Source of the DNA: Ohtaekwangia sp.
GTDB taxonomy: Bacteria > Bacteroidota > Bacteroidia > Cytophagales > Cyclobacteriaceae
Reading direction: 5' to 3'
DNA: 64,000 nt
NCBI GenBank assembly: GCA_021155195.1
Contig: JAJNPV010000042.1
Location: 372,001-436,000 of the forward strand
Part shown: positions 24,933 through 34,889 of the stretch, in pieces
Numbering within the stretch: the stretch's first letter is position 1
How the letters are laid out: the number at the start of each line of letters is the position of its first letter
Notes under the pieces: generated by a model
What the model saw: only the letters and a program-made list of their open reading frames with translations
Told to the model about the DNA's origin: nothing
Databases searched by the model: none
Program-made: the position numbers and the translations under genes

Positions 24933-25121
24933 CAATCGGTTCCATTAAAGGTATTTCAGAAGTCGTTTGCAGAAAGTGATGAGATTAATCAAAAAAGACT
25001 TAGAAAATTGGCCTTCCGCTTCACTTTGATAGGCGAAAGGGCATTCCATCTGATTGACCAAGAGATTTGCCAGAGATGAAACATATCAAACAATTAGTAA
25101 AACACTTAACCAATTAAATCT

Positions 25122-28100
25122 ATGACCAAAAAATTCTACAGAAGCATGTCTGCAACTGTGGTGCTGCTCTTACTTGTTTTCTGCGTTGCAAGCGCACAAG
25201 AAAGGGTTGTAACCGGAACGGTTAAAGACAAATCAGGACAACCGATTATTGGTACCAACATTATAAAAAAAGGTACTGCTACGGGCACCACAACAGATGT
25301 GGACGGAAAGTTTGTCATTCGAGCAACCGATAATGATGTACTGATAATCTCCTTTATTGGATTTCAAAGTCAGGAAATCCGAGTAGGTGCACTATCCATC
25401 ATTGATGTTATTCTGGATGAAGATGTTGAAACACTCAGTGAGGTGGTGGTTGTGGGGTATGGTACGCAAAAGAAGAGTGATTTAACGGGTGCGATATCGT
25501 CAGTTACTGGCGAATCGCTCAGAGGTACAATTACCGCCAGCGTAGATCAGGCTTTACAAGGACGTGTATCAGGTGTTCAGGTTACTCAGAATTCAGGCCA
25601 ACCCGGTGGTGCAGTTTCAATAAGGATACGAGGAACTACTTCTCTAACACAAAGCAGTGAACCGTTATATGTTATTGATGGCATTCAGGTTGGAGGAAAT
25701 GCATCTGGAATTTCTGGTTTTGATTGGCAAGGGGGAGCAGGTGGCCAGCAAGCTGCTGCAAGCAACCCATTGGCTTCCATTAACCCAAGCGATATTCAGA
25801 GTATCGAAGTATTAAAAGATGCTTCGGCTACTGCTATTTATGGTTCCCGTGCTGCAAATGGAGTAGTAATTATTACCACGAAGCGCGGCAAAAAAGGAGA
25901 AGCAACGATTAGCTATAATGGCTACTATGCAGTTCAGGAAGTGTACAAGACTTTTGATATGATGGACCTTCCTGCTTATGCGGCCTATAACAATGGAGTA
26001 GCTGAAGAAGTATCAACCATCAATGCTGATCAACGATTTGCCGACCCAACCTTATTAGGCCCCGGAACCGATTGGCAGGATGCCATTTTTCAGGTAGCTC
26101 CCATGCAAAGCCATACATTAACCGTATCAGGAGGAAGTGAAGGTACACAATACGCAGTATCAGGTGGATACTTTAAGCAAGATGGTATCATCATTGGTTC
26201 AAACTTCGACCGATTTAATTTGCGTGTGAACATTGATAGTAAAGTTAAGGAAGGTATTAAGATAGGAACCAGCGTTTCCATGTCCAGAAAGGACGAAAAG
26301 ATTACACTTCAAGATGGGGGTGATGGTGTTATTTCCCAGGCTGCACAGATGGGACCACATATCCCTGTTAGAAATTTTGATGGCAGCTATGCCGGTCCTG
26401 ATCAGCAAAACATTTCTTCACAGATCAGCTCTAATCCAGTTGGCTTAGCCATGCTTAGAAATAATACAGTTCTCAACCATAGGCTTATGGCAAACATGTA
26501 TGCGGATGTTCAGATTATCAAGGGCCTTAATTTTAGGTCCGATGTTTCTATGGACTATGGAAACACTTTAAATAAGGCATTCTTACCTACCTATAAGTGG
26601 GGAACCCTTGTAAACAACACAAGTCAATTTGGCCAACGATCAGATCAGAGTTTTTATTGGCAGTGGACTAATTCACTTTCTTACAATAAGACTTTTGGCA
26701 GTCATGAATTTACTGCGCAGTTATTTGCAGAGGCGCAAAAGGGTCAATGGGAAAGTTTTACAGCTTATAAAATAAACCTTCCAAATGATATTCCAGTAAT
26801 GAATCAAGGTGAAGTCTCCAACATACCAAATACGGGAGCTAAAGTATGGAATACCTTGGTTTCTCAATTTGCCCGCGTAAACTACAGTTATAGTGATCGG
26901 TATTTGTTAACTGCTACTGTCCGCAGGGATGGATCATCGAGATTTGGTCCAAGCAATAGATGGGGGATATTCCCTTCCGTATCGGCAGCCTGGAGAATAT
27001 CAAACGAAAGTTTTTTGTCTAATCAGTCTGATGTGATAAGTAACTTGAAATTGAGAGTTGGGTGGGGACAAGTAGGTAATCAAGAAATTGCAAACTATGC
27101 TTTCGGTTCTTCCCTCACGAGCTTAAACTCTTATTTTGGTCCAGCTGTAAGAAACAGTTCTTATTCTAATCCCAATGTACAATGGGAGTCTACCAGCCAG
27201 ACTAACATTGGTCTTGATATGGAATTGTTCTCTGGCCGCATAGATATGTCGGTTGAAGCCTATAGTAAAATTACCGACAACCTTCTCTTGCAAGTAAACT
27301 TACCGGCAACCTTCGGAGATCAAGTGGCTGGTCCACAGGCCAACGTTGGTAGTATGGAGAATAAAGGGTTGGAGCTAACATTAAGCACAATAAACATCGA
27401 TGCGAAAAAATTCAGATGGACTACTAATGCCAACATTTCATTTAATCGGAATAAAGTGACCGACATGGGTGGTAATCCCATATTCAATGCCCTCTATTGG
27501 TACACAGGATTCCAAACAGCAACAATGACAAATGCAGGATATCCGGTTGGTCAGTTCTATGGATATGTAATGGAAGGAATATTTAAATCGAGCGAAGAAA
27601 TTTTGGCCCATGCGGTACAGATTCCAAGTGATGGAGATCCGTTGGTGAATAAGATAGAAAGAACAACAGGAGTTTGGTTGGGAGACGTTAAATGGAAAGA
27701 CATAAATAACGATGGTAAAATCAATAGCGATGACCAGACAGTTATTGGCAATCCAAATCCTGATTTCACATTCGGATTCAACAACTCCTTTAGCTATGGC
27801 CCGTTCGCGCTTGATGTATTTATGATTGGATCCGTTGGAGGTGATATTCTCAACTATTCACGGGCAAGAAACGAACAGATGATTAGCAATTTCGACAACC
27901 AGTCATTGACTGTTCAAAACCGAGCTCGCACACAACTTATTGCTGGGGGCACAGATATAAACAACATTAATGAAGTTGAACTAATCAATCCAAACACCAA
28001 CATGCCCAGATTTGATAATGGAGGAGAAAACTTCAATCATTACATGTCTACCCGGTGGCTTGAAGACGGTACTTACGTGAGGATACAAAATGTAAAACTT

Positions 28101-28313
28101 GCTTACACCCTTCCCTCATCACTCACAAGTAAAGCGAGAATTTCAAGAGTACAATTCTATGGCAACATTCAAAACGTAGCCACCTTCACAAAATATTCTG
28201 GGTTAGATCCTCAGATCGGAGCCTTTAATCAAAGCCCACTTCAGCAGAATATTGATATGGGGCGTTATCCTTCACCACGTGTATACACATTAGGGGTTAA
28301 TCTTGATTTTTAA
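25122..28313 (+). CDS. SusC/RagA TonB-dependent outer-membrane transporter
   Basis: A 1063-residue glycan importer. A signal peptide (ends ASAQ) is followed by a carboxypeptidase-D-like regulatory domain (about 28-105, VTGTVKDKSGQPIIGTNI). The TonB/RagA signature VVVGYGTQKKSDLTGAISSV starts near 108. A plug domain (LQGRVSGVQVTQNSG, IRIRGTTSL, ASATAIYGSRAANGVVIITTK) precedes the 22-strand barrel, which ends in YTLGVNLDF. With the downstream SusD it forms a lidded import complex for oligosaccharides. First gene of the PUL operon. Confidence 0.96.
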   Translation: MTKKFYRSMSATVVLLLLVFCVASAQERVVTGTVKDKSGQPIIGTNIIKKGTATGTTTDVDGKFVIRATDNDVLIISFIGFQSQEIRVGALSIIDVILDEDVETLSEVVVVGYGTQKKSDLTGAISSVTGESLRGTITASVDQALQGRVSGVQVTQNSGQPGGAVSIRIRGTTSLTQSSEPLYVIDGIQVGGNASGISGFDWQGGAGGQQAAASNPLASINPSDIQSIEVLKDASATAIYGSRAANGVVIITTKRGKKGEATISYNGYYAVQEVYKTFDMMDLPAYAAYNNGVAEEVSTINADQRFADPTLLGPGTDWQDAIFQVAPMQSHTLTVSGGSEGTQYAVSGGYFKQDGIIIGSNFDRFNLRVNIDSKVKEGIKIGTSVSMSRKDEKITLQDGGDGVISQAAQMGPHIPVRNFDGSYAGPDQQNISSQISSNPVGLAMLRNNTVLNHRLMANMYADVQIIKGLNFRSDVSMDYGNTLNKAFLPTYKWGTLVNNTSQFGQRSDQSFYWQWTNSLSYNKTFGSHEFTAQLFAEAQKGQWESFTAYKINLPNDIPVMNQGEVSNIPNTGAKVWNTLVSQFARVNYSYSDRYLLTATVRRDGSSRFGPSNRWGIFPSVSAAWRISNESFLSNQSDVISNLKLRVGWGQVGNQEIANYAFGSSLTSLNSYFGPAVRNSSYSNPNVQWESTSQTNIGLDMELFSGRIDMSVEAYSKITDNLLLQVNLPATFGDQVAGPQANVGSMENKGLELTLSTINIDAKKFRWTTNANISFNRNKVTDMGGNPIFNALYWYTGFQTATMTNAGYPVGQFYGYVMEGIFKSSEEILAHAVQIPSDGDPLVNKIERTTGVWLGDVKWKDINNDGKINSDDQTVIGNPNPDFTFGFNNSFSYGPFALDVFMIGSVGGDILNYSRARNEQMISNFDNQSLTVQNRARTQLIAGGTDINNINEVELINPNTNMPRFDNGGENFNHYMSTRWLEDGTYVRIQNVKLAYTLPSSLTSKARISRVQFYGNIQNVATFTKYSGLDPQIGAFNQSPLQQNIDMGRYPSPRVYTLGVNLDF

Positions 28314-28314
28314 A

Positions 28315-30039
28315 ATGAACGCGATTATGAAAAAAAATATTAAATATTTTCTGGTAACTGTGCTTGCCATTTCGCTAAGCGCATGTAAAGATGACTTCTT
28401 GGAATATGTTCCTCAGGATCAGGCCACCGTGGCTGGCTGGTATCGAAATGCCACTGAAATCCGACAGTCTACCGCATCGTTGTATGGAAGACCATGGTTT
28501 GGTTATAACGATGAATTTGGTTGGCTTGCAGGCGACCTGATGGCTGGTGATATGCATCACAATTGGGATCAGGAAGGACAGTTTTTCTATCTGTCCTATA
28601 ACGAAAACAATTCATACATCGGTGATGGATGGCAGGGATTGTATGATGTTATCTCTTACGCAAATCTTATTATTGATGACATGCCTTCTGTTGCTAGTGG
28701 CAATGGAGTAGAAGCCAGTGTTATCGATGCAGGTCTTGGTGAAGCGAGGTTCATGAGAGGCACTGCCTATTTTCTGCTTGCAGAGTATTGGGGAGTTGCT
28801 CCGATTGTAGAAAAACCTGCAGAAAAAGTTACAAACGGAAACCTGAGACTGCCCAAGAACACAACATCCAGTCTTTATGAGTTTGCACGCAGGGATTTGG
28901 TTTTTGCTGCTGAAAACTTACCTAAAGTTGATGCTCCAGGCCGAGTTACTTCCTGGGCGGCTAAAGGGATGCTTGCTAAGTTACATGTTACCATGGGGCA
29001 AAGAAGTGTAGGTGGAGGAACCATCGGTTCATCTGCAGATTTTACGATAGCGGCAGAATATGCTGCAGACGTAATTAACAATAGTGGACTGAGCTTATTT
29101 GCCAACTATGAGGATATGTTCAAAATTGCTAACGAGCACAATCCTGAGATTCTCTTTGGTATTCAATTTATTAATGGCGGGTATGGCTTTGGTAATAGCC
29201 GCCAGGCTCGCTTTGCACGCCATAGTCGTATTACCGGTGACGCACAGGCGTGGGGTGGTGGCAAGTGCATGACGGTTAGTTTCCTTAACACGATACAAGC
29301 CAATGCAGGAACAGCTACCGACAAACGCAAGAGAGCTATTTACATGCAATCGGGTGATATGTATAATTATTTAGCCACAACAGAAGGAGGGTATAAATAT
29401 GAAATTGTTTCTCGCGATGATAAAGATGTTCAGTTAGAAAGTGCAACTCCTACACTCACCAGCTTGAAAAAATATGTAGTGGGTAATGTGGCAGATCATG
29501 GATACGTAATCTCTAATCAGGATTCCCCATTAGATATTTACATGTTGCGTTTGTCAGACGTGTATCTATTGTATGCCGAGGCATTATTGGGAAGTGGTGC
29601 GTCTCTTTCTAGCGGACCAGGCTATGATGCCTACCTGGCCGTGCGAGCCCGTGCCGGGTTGGCTGCTCCTGCTGATGGAAATATGACCTATGTTGATCTC
29701 TTCAATGAGCGAAGAATAGAATTTGCTTTGGAAGGACTCTCATGGCTTGATGTAAAGCGCAGGTATTACCGAAATGCGGAAGAAGCGCTTAACTACCTCA
29801 ACAACCAAGGACGTACCAATAGATATTTTAGAATTAACACTAACGATAACCTGGAAAAGGATCCGGCTGGATATGAGCTGGTAGCTGCTGGTCAAACTTC
29901 GGCTAACGGTAATCAAAACACTGATCCCATTGTAGTTTTTACTGCTGCCAAAATGCAGTTACCTATTCCGGGTAGTGAAGTGGTCTCCAATCCATTATTG
30001 CGAGCAGAGGTAGAGGCTGTAGAATATGTTTTTGAATAA
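28315..30039 (+). CDS. SusD/RagB surface glycan-binding lipoprotein
   Basis: A 574-residue lipoprotein forming the lid over SusC. The signal ends in the lipobox LSACKDD. Typical SusD features are seen: the early RQSTASLYGRPWF region, helix GEARFMRGTAYFLLAEYWG, and the C-terminal FNERRIEFALEGLSWLDVKR, with MQLPIPGSEVVSNP near the end. ATG 28315 lies one base after the SusC stop; ATG 28327 (MKKNIKYF) is an equally plausible start. The longer frame from TTG 28303 overlaps SusC and is not used. Confidence 0.95.
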   Translation: MNAIMKKNIKYFLVTVLAISLSACKDDFLEYVPQDQATVAGWYRNATEIRQSTASLYGRPWFGYNDEFGWLAGDLMAGDMHHNWDQEGQFFYLSYNENNSYIGDGWQGLYDVISYANLIIDDMPSVASGNGVEASVIDAGLGEARFMRGTAYFLLAEYWGVAPIVEKPAEKVTNGNLRLPKNTTSSLYEFARRDLVFAAENLPKVDAPGRVTSWAAKGMLAKLHVTMGQRSVGGGTIGSSADFTIAAEYAADVINNSGLSLFANYEDMFKIANEHNPEILFGIQFINGGYGFGNSRQARFARHSRITGDAQAWGGGKCMTVSFLNTIQANAGTATDKRKRAIYMQSGDMYNYLATTEGGYKYEIVSRDDKDVQLESATPTLTSLKKYVVGNVADHGYVISNQDSPLDIYMLRLSDVYLLYAEALLGSGASLSSGPGYDAYLAVRARAGLAAPADGNMTYVDLFNERRIEFALEGLSWLDVKRRYYRNAEEALNYLNNQGRTNRYFRINTNDNLEKDPAGYELVAAGQTSANGNQNTDPIVVFTAAKMQLPIPGSEVVSNPLLRAEVEAVEYVFE

Positions 30040-30051
30040 TAAAATTGAAGG

Positions 30052-31314
30052 ATGATGAAATTAATAAGATACATAACATCATGTATACTGATTCCAAGCA
30101 TGGTAATCGGTATGTTTTTAATCACCACTTCATGCGAAGAGAATGGAGATGGAATGAATATTGAGTCCCCGTCAGGCGATCCAGTTGTCGATTACATTAG
30201 ACTTTCTGATCCTGCCACTTCGGACTCTCTGTTAGTAAGCGCTTCGCTGGGAACTGGGATTGTGATAGTTGGAAAGAATCTTGGCGGAACCCGCGAGGTT
30301 TGGTTTAATGATAGGCAAGCTTCGATTACTCCAACTTGGGTCACCAATAAAACAGTGTTTGTAAGTGTTCCAAGCTTTGCTCCTAATGAGGTTACGAACA
30401 TCCTATACTTGGTGGATGCTAAAAAGGATACCTTGAAGCATCCTTTCGTAGTGTCTATTCCAGAGCCTGAACTCTACAGTGCTAAAAACGAATGGCCCCA
30501 AGCCGGAGAAAACCTTATCATCAATGGAAATTATTTCTTCGCACCACTCACTGTTACCTTTAGCGGTGGCGAGGTAGGTGAGGTTATTTCAGTAACTCAA
30601 AATCAGGTTGAGGTTACTGTGCCTGCTGGTGCTACAGAGGGGCCAGTTACTTTGGCAACCAATTTTGGTGAAGAGGTTTCTACTTTTCACTTGTGGGACA
30701 AAAGAAACATAATTTTAAATTTTGACGATAAGGTAGCCAATGGATGGCGCATAGGCCTAGCTGAAACAGGTGATGGAGAGATTGATGGCAACTATCTGGT
30801 GGTTGGAGGTAACATTGCCAAAAATCAGCGTGATGAAGGACCAGGTGCTCCTGCTGGCTCTCCGCTTGCCATGGAGTATTGGGGTGGCCCTGCTGGTCGA
30901 ACTGAAAACTTTTATCCCTTGTACCCTAATTCATACAGAGATTATGTTTTAAAGTTTGAAGCTAAAGTAACAAAATGGTACGGTGGCTATCTCAATTTAT
31001 GTCTTTCAACACCTACTCATGCTGGCAGCAATCAGGAGATATGGAGCAACAGCCTTAATGCCCGTGGCATCTGGGGTCCTTGGGCTGAAAAGGGTGAAGA
31101 ATTTACTACTGATGGAAAATGGATTACGGTGGTCATACCAATGGAGGAGTTTCAATATTACATGGGTGCCCCTAGTGATGTGGTATACACTCCAGGGCAG
31201 AAATTTATTGAGACGGCAGCCGGATCGTTCAGTACTTGGTTGTTAGGTTCACCTGAGAATAATGGCAATGAAGTGCGGTTCTATATCGACAATATCCGAT
31301 TTGTTAAACCTTAA
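30052..31314 (+). CDS. Surface glycan-binding lipoprotein with IPT/TIG domains
   Basis: A 420-residue SusE/SGBP-position protein. The lipobox is TTSCEEN near residue 27. Two immunoglobulin-like IPT/TIG domains follow (about 45-130, DSLLVSASLGTGIVIVGKNL; and 135-215, PQAGENLIINGNYFFAPLTV). A C-terminal beta-sandwich of about 200 residues opens with INFDDK-like ILNFDDKVANGWRIG and ends with VRFYIDNIRFVKP. The ending resembles carbohydrate-binding domains of SGBP-B proteins. It probably captures the polysaccharide at the cell surface for the SusCD complex. Confidence 0.82.
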   Translation: MMKLIRYITSCILIPSMVIGMFLITTSCEENGDGMNIESPSGDPVVDYIRLSDPATSDSLLVSASLGTGIVIVGKNLGGTREVWFNDRQASITPTWVTNKTVFVSVPSFAPNEVTNILYLVDAKKDTLKHPFVVSIPEPELYSAKNEWPQAGENLIINGNYFFAPLTVTFSGGEVGEVISVTQNQVEVTVPAGATEGPVTLATNFGEEVSTFHLWDKRNIILNFDDKVANGWRIGLAETGDGEIDGNYLVVGGNIAKNQRDEGPGAPAGSPLAMEYWGGPAGRTENFYPLYPNSYRDYVLKFEAKVTKWYGGYLNLCLSTPTHAGSNQEIWSNSLNARGIWGPWAEKGEEFTTDGKWITVVIPMEEFQYYMGAPSDVVYTPGQKFIETAAGSFSTWLLGSPENNGNEVRFYIDNIRFVKP

Positions 31315-31332
31315 TCTAAACTGCGGAAAAAA

Positions 31333-33336
31333 ATGAGAAATATTCTTAAGTATAAAATAAAAGGTCTTGCCCTATTAATAATTCTGGCAGGGATGGCGGT
31401 TTATGTTTCTTCATGTAATGAAGATGAAGTGAATTCGGGTGAAGTAGTCTTGTTGAGTTTCGGACCATCGGGTGTACACCATGGCGATGAAATCACTTTC
31501 TATGGACAGAATCTTGATAAGGTTTCAGAAATAATTTTTAAGCCTGCTGTGAGTGTACCAAAGAGTTCATTTGCATCGGCCACATCAAGCCGGATCAATA
31601 TTATTGTTCCTGATGCTGCTGAAGCCGGAAAAGTAATTTTAAAAACACCTGATGGAGAAATTGAATCAAAAACGATTCTCAATTTTGAAGTCCCTGTTGT
31701 GATTTCAAGCATTACTGCAGAAGCTAAGCCTGGTACTAACATTACCATTAAAGGAGATAAAATCAACTGGATTGAGAGAGTAACATTTGCCAGCGATTTG
31801 GTGCTGGAGAAAGAGGCTTTTGTTAGTCAGTCCCTTACCGAGTTGGTAGTAACAGTTCCGATCGAAGCTCAAACAGGCTTTCTGATTTTTGCAACAGGTG
31901 GAACAGAGCCGTTGACTTTTGGTTCTGAAGAACAACTGATTGTAACACTTCCTTCTGTTACCGCAATTAATCCTTCTTCGGCTAAACATACGCAGACTAT
32001 TACCTTAGAAGGAACAGACCTTGATTTGGTGACCTCCGTTACCTTCACAGGAGACACGGAGATAGATGCGGAAGATTTTGTAAATCAGTCGGCAACGGCT
32101 ATCCGGTTAGTAGTGCCCGCCACTGCACTGAAAGGAAAATTAACATTAAAACAGTTATCGCCTGTTGAAGTAATAACCACAGGTGAGTTAACGATTATTC
32201 TTCCTGCTGGAATCGCAGTTTCTCCATCTCCGGCTAAACCCGGTATTGATGACATTACGATTACGGGTACTAACCTTGATCTGGTTGCCGAGTTAGGATT
32301 GCCTGGATCGGGTACCATTTTGGCTACCGCATTTAAATCACATTCGGCAACGGAGATCGTGCTCACCTTGCCGGATGGAACTAAATCAGGTGGTATTACT
32401 TACAAAACCATTCACGGGTATTCAAATAACTTAGGAGTTACCGTAAGAATACCAGCACCCGGACCTGCTCCACTACCTATTACTTTATATGATGAAACAA
32501 TTGCCCCGGGTGGTGGTGATTGGAGTTGGAATCAAGTGACTTCAAACCCAGCCAGTACTGAGCAATTTTATTCAGGTGATGTATCCTGGAAATATGAGAC
32601 AACGAACGATGGAGGCCTTTCAGCAGGAGGTATTACAGCTGTTGATGCATCTGCTCAGCAGGTATTTACTTTTGCCCTTTATGGTGGGCCAGGAACAGAC
32701 GGAGCTGAGGTTGCAGCCATTCTCAATGATAATTGGAGCGACTTCAATTCAGTTATACTCGAAGAAGGAAAATGGACTGAATATCAAATTCCATTGAGTA
32801 ATTATCCAACAACAAACCTTGCAAGCATTGTCAGGTTTGCCTTAAAAGTGAATGACCAATCCTCTTCAATAATCTATGCCGATCGGGTAGGGTTTGGAGC
32901 TGCTGGTCCACCACCATTGGATTATTATATATATAATGATGCTCTTCAGAATAGTTGGCAGGAGTGGGGAGGCTGGGATTTGGTGTCTAAAGATTTTGCT
33001 TCCGAGGAAGAAGTCTTTAAAGGTACAAAGTCGATTAAGGCCGTGTATAGTGGACAGTATGGAGCCATTCAATTTGGAAGAGGCACTGCTATTGATATTA
33101 CCGGATACTCCAAGTTAACTTTCCGGGTATACGCTTCGGCTGCACAGAATTTTATGGTACAGTTAAATGATAATGGCGACAATTACCTTAGTATTCCGCC
33201 AGGGTGGAGCGAAGTAAGCCTAACAATAGCTACTATGGTTGGAAATACCAGCGCAGTTGGTGAGTTACGCCTAAAAAATAATAATGCAAACACCCCGGTA
33301 ACGATCTATTTCGATGAGATCGGTTTGAAAAATTAA
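31333..33336 (+). CDS. Large surface glycan-binding lipoprotein, multi-IPT
   Basis: A 667-residue lipoprotein with lipobox VSSCNEDE. About four IPT/TIG-like domains (residues 40-410) repeat the pattern HxxxITLxGxxLDLVxxVTF, e.g. KHTQTITLEGTDLDLVTSVT. Two related C-terminal domains follow (about 415-535 and 545-667). Each opens with a YxExxxxxxWxxW strand and ends in an aspartate-containing strand (IIYADRVGF; TIYFDEIGL), resembling carbohydrate-binding modules. The duplicated ending suggests two glycan contacts on a long flexible stalk. It is followed by a terminator. Confidence 0.78.
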   Translation: MRNILKYKIKGLALLIILAGMAVYVSSCNEDEVNSGEVVLLSFGPSGVHHGDEITFYGQNLDKVSEIIFKPAVSVPKSSFASATSSRINIIVPDAAEAGKVILKTPDGEIESKTILNFEVPVVISSITAEAKPGTNITIKGDKINWIERVTFASDLVLEKEAFVSQSLTELVVTVPIEAQTGFLIFATGGTEPLTFGSEEQLIVTLPSVTAINPSSAKHTQTITLEGTDLDLVTSVTFTGDTEIDAEDFVNQSATAIRLVVPATALKGKLTLKQLSPVEVITTGELTIILPAGIAVSPSPAKPGIDDITITGTNLDLVAELGLPGSGTILATAFKSHSATEIVLTLPDGTKSGGITYKTIHGYSNNLGVTVRIPAPGPAPLPITLYDETIAPGGGDWSWNQVTSNPASTEQFYSGDVSWKYETTNDGGLSAGGITAVDASAQQVFTFALYGGPGTDGAEVAAILNDNWSDFNSVILEEGKWTEYQIPLSNYPTTNLASIVRFALKVNDQSSSIIYADRVGFGAAGPPPLDYYIYNDALQNSWQEWGGWDLVSKDFASEEEVFKGTKSIKAVYSGQYGAIQFGRGTAIDITGYSKLTFRVYASAAQNFMVQLNDNGDNYLSIPPGWSEVSLTIATMVGNTSAVGELRLKNNNANTPVTIYFDEIGLKN

Positions 33337-33360
33337 GTTGAGCGAAAGTTTGATGTGAAA

Positions 33361-33402
33361 AAATGAGAAGGTTATCACGTAGGTAGCCTTCTCATTTAAT
33401 TT
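33361..33402 (+). terminator. Terminator inside the polysaccharide locus
   Basis: The arms AAATGAGAAGG and CCTTCTCATTT form a perfect 11-bp stem around 15 bases, followed by AATTTC. It separates the SusCD/SGBP genes from the two hydrolase genes. The weak T-run suggests partial read-through. Confidence 0.65.
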
Positions 33403-33439
33403 CAGCGGAATGATGATAAATGAATTTGAACTAATACTA

Positions 33440-34837
33440 ATGAATTTTACTTCTCGGATCTTAGCAGTTGGATTACTTTTTATAAGCATTTTATTTTCTT
33501 GTGGAGGTGGTAATGATCCAGAACCCCCAACACCTCCTCAGGTTGTGCCCGACAATATATCCATCACAGTGAATCCATCTGCCGTAAAGCAGGAAATGGT
33601 TGGCTTTGGTGGTGCATTAACCTGGTATAGCACGTGGGTAACTGATAATAATAAGGTGAATGAAATAGCTGATCTGATGTTTACCGATTTGGGCATTGAC
33701 ATTATCCGATTCAAGAATTGGTATTATCCCAATAACTACCCAACGGATAAAACAACAACCAATATGCCGGATGATAATGCCAAAGTACATTGGGATGCTA
33801 CCAATAAATTATATGACCTGGCTAAATCAAGAAATCCAAATGTTAAGATTTTATTCAGTTCATGGGGTCCACCAAAAGTCCTAAAGGATAATGGCAAACT
33901 ACAGGAGGGTACTTTGAATAAAGATGGATCTGGTTTTATGTATGATGCCTTCGCTCAATATTGGGAGGACGTGTTGGACAACGTTCCTTTCGATCCGGAT
34001 TACATCAGCATTCAGAATGAACCTACCTATGTGAATTCCGGTTGGACAACCTGTAAGTGGGCCATCAATGAAACAACATCATTACCAGGCTACAATACTG
34101 CATTCAACAAAGTGTATGACAAAATTAAAAACCGAGCACACGTTCCTGTCATGATTGGTCCCGAGTCACAAGATGTATCTACGTTCGTCTCATTTGCTAA
34201 TGTTTTAAAAGACAACGCCAATTGCAGTATATACGCTTTTCATCCTTATAATTTAAATTCTGGAACATCGAGTGCCACAATTAACGCTTCTCTTCAAAAC
34301 GTAGGAAATTTTTCTACAAAGCCCAACTTGATGACAGAGTTTTCTGATAACATTACTGATTGGTTTAGCACCGCTTTGTTTATTCACAACTCGCTGGTTT
34401 ATGCGAATACTTCCGGCTATATCTATTGGAAGCTTGCATGGAATACACCCTCTTCCGGAGAAGACAATGCAATGATTAGTATGAGTTCAGCGAGCCCAAC
34501 GGCCACCTACAAAGTGACGCCCTATTATTACCTTATTAAACATTTCTCGAAGCATGTTGACGCGGGGTATCACCGGGTGGAGGTTAGTTCATCTAACACG
34601 CTGTTGTTTTCGACTGCCTTTATTAGCCCGGACAATAAAAAAATTACAATTGTTACTATTAACAATGGGTCGGAATCGGTTAAGGTGAATTTCGAGGCAA
34701 CCGGCAAAACCATCACGGGCATTAGTGCTACCCAAAGCAAGGGAACTAGCTTTTACCAACCTGCTGAAGTTGCTTTATCAACAAAATCCATGAGCCTTCC
34801 AGCAAAATCTATTACAACGGTAGTGTTGAATTTTTAA
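33440..34837 (+). CDS. Glycoside hydrolase family 30 enzyme (lipoprotein)
   Basis: A 465-residue clan GH-A hydrolase. The signal with lipobox LFSCGGG is followed by a Pro/Pro-rich linker. The (beta/alpha)8 barrel starts with QEMVGFGGALTWYSTW. The predicted acid/base is Glu194 in ISIQNEPTY and the nucleophile Glu300 in NLMTEFSD. A C-terminal beta-domain (from about 375) ends in SITTVVLNF, as in GH30. The overall layout, including WKLAWNTPSSGE after the barrel, most resembles xylan-type GH30 enzymes, but the subfamily and substrate (xylan, beta-1,6-glucan or galactan) cannot be fixed by eye. ATG 33440 gives a compact signal; 33410 is possible. Confidence 0.85.
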   Translation: MNFTSRILAVGLLFISILFSCGGGNDPEPPTPPQVVPDNISITVNPSAVKQEMVGFGGALTWYSTWVTDNNKVNEIADLMFTDLGIDIIRFKNWYYPNNYPTDKTTTNMPDDNAKVHWDATNKLYDLAKSRNPNVKILFSSWGPPKVLKDNGKLQEGTLNKDGSGFMYDAFAQYWEDVLDNVPFDPDYISIQNEPTYVNSGWTTCKWAINETTSLPGYNTAFNKVYDKIKNRAHVPVMIGPESQDVSTFVSFANVLKDNANCSIYAFHPYNLNSGTSSATINASLQNVGNFSTKPNLMTEFSDNITDWFSTALFIHNSLVYANTSGYIYWKLAWNTPSSGEDNAMISMSSASPTATYKVTPYYYLIKHFSKHVDAGYHRVEVSSSNTLLFSTAFISPDNKKITIVTINNGSESVKVNFEATGKTITGISATQSKGTSFYQPAEVALSTKSMSLPAKSITTVVLNF

Positions 34838-34889
34838 TCAATTGATTTTCGTGCTACCCAAATTAATTTCAATTAAGCTAATTAACTTA

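Noticed and set aside
24897..25079. A 60-residue forward frame upstream of susC
   Set aside because: It starts at a TTG, overlaps the predicted susC -7 element and leader, and shows no domain or membrane pattern.
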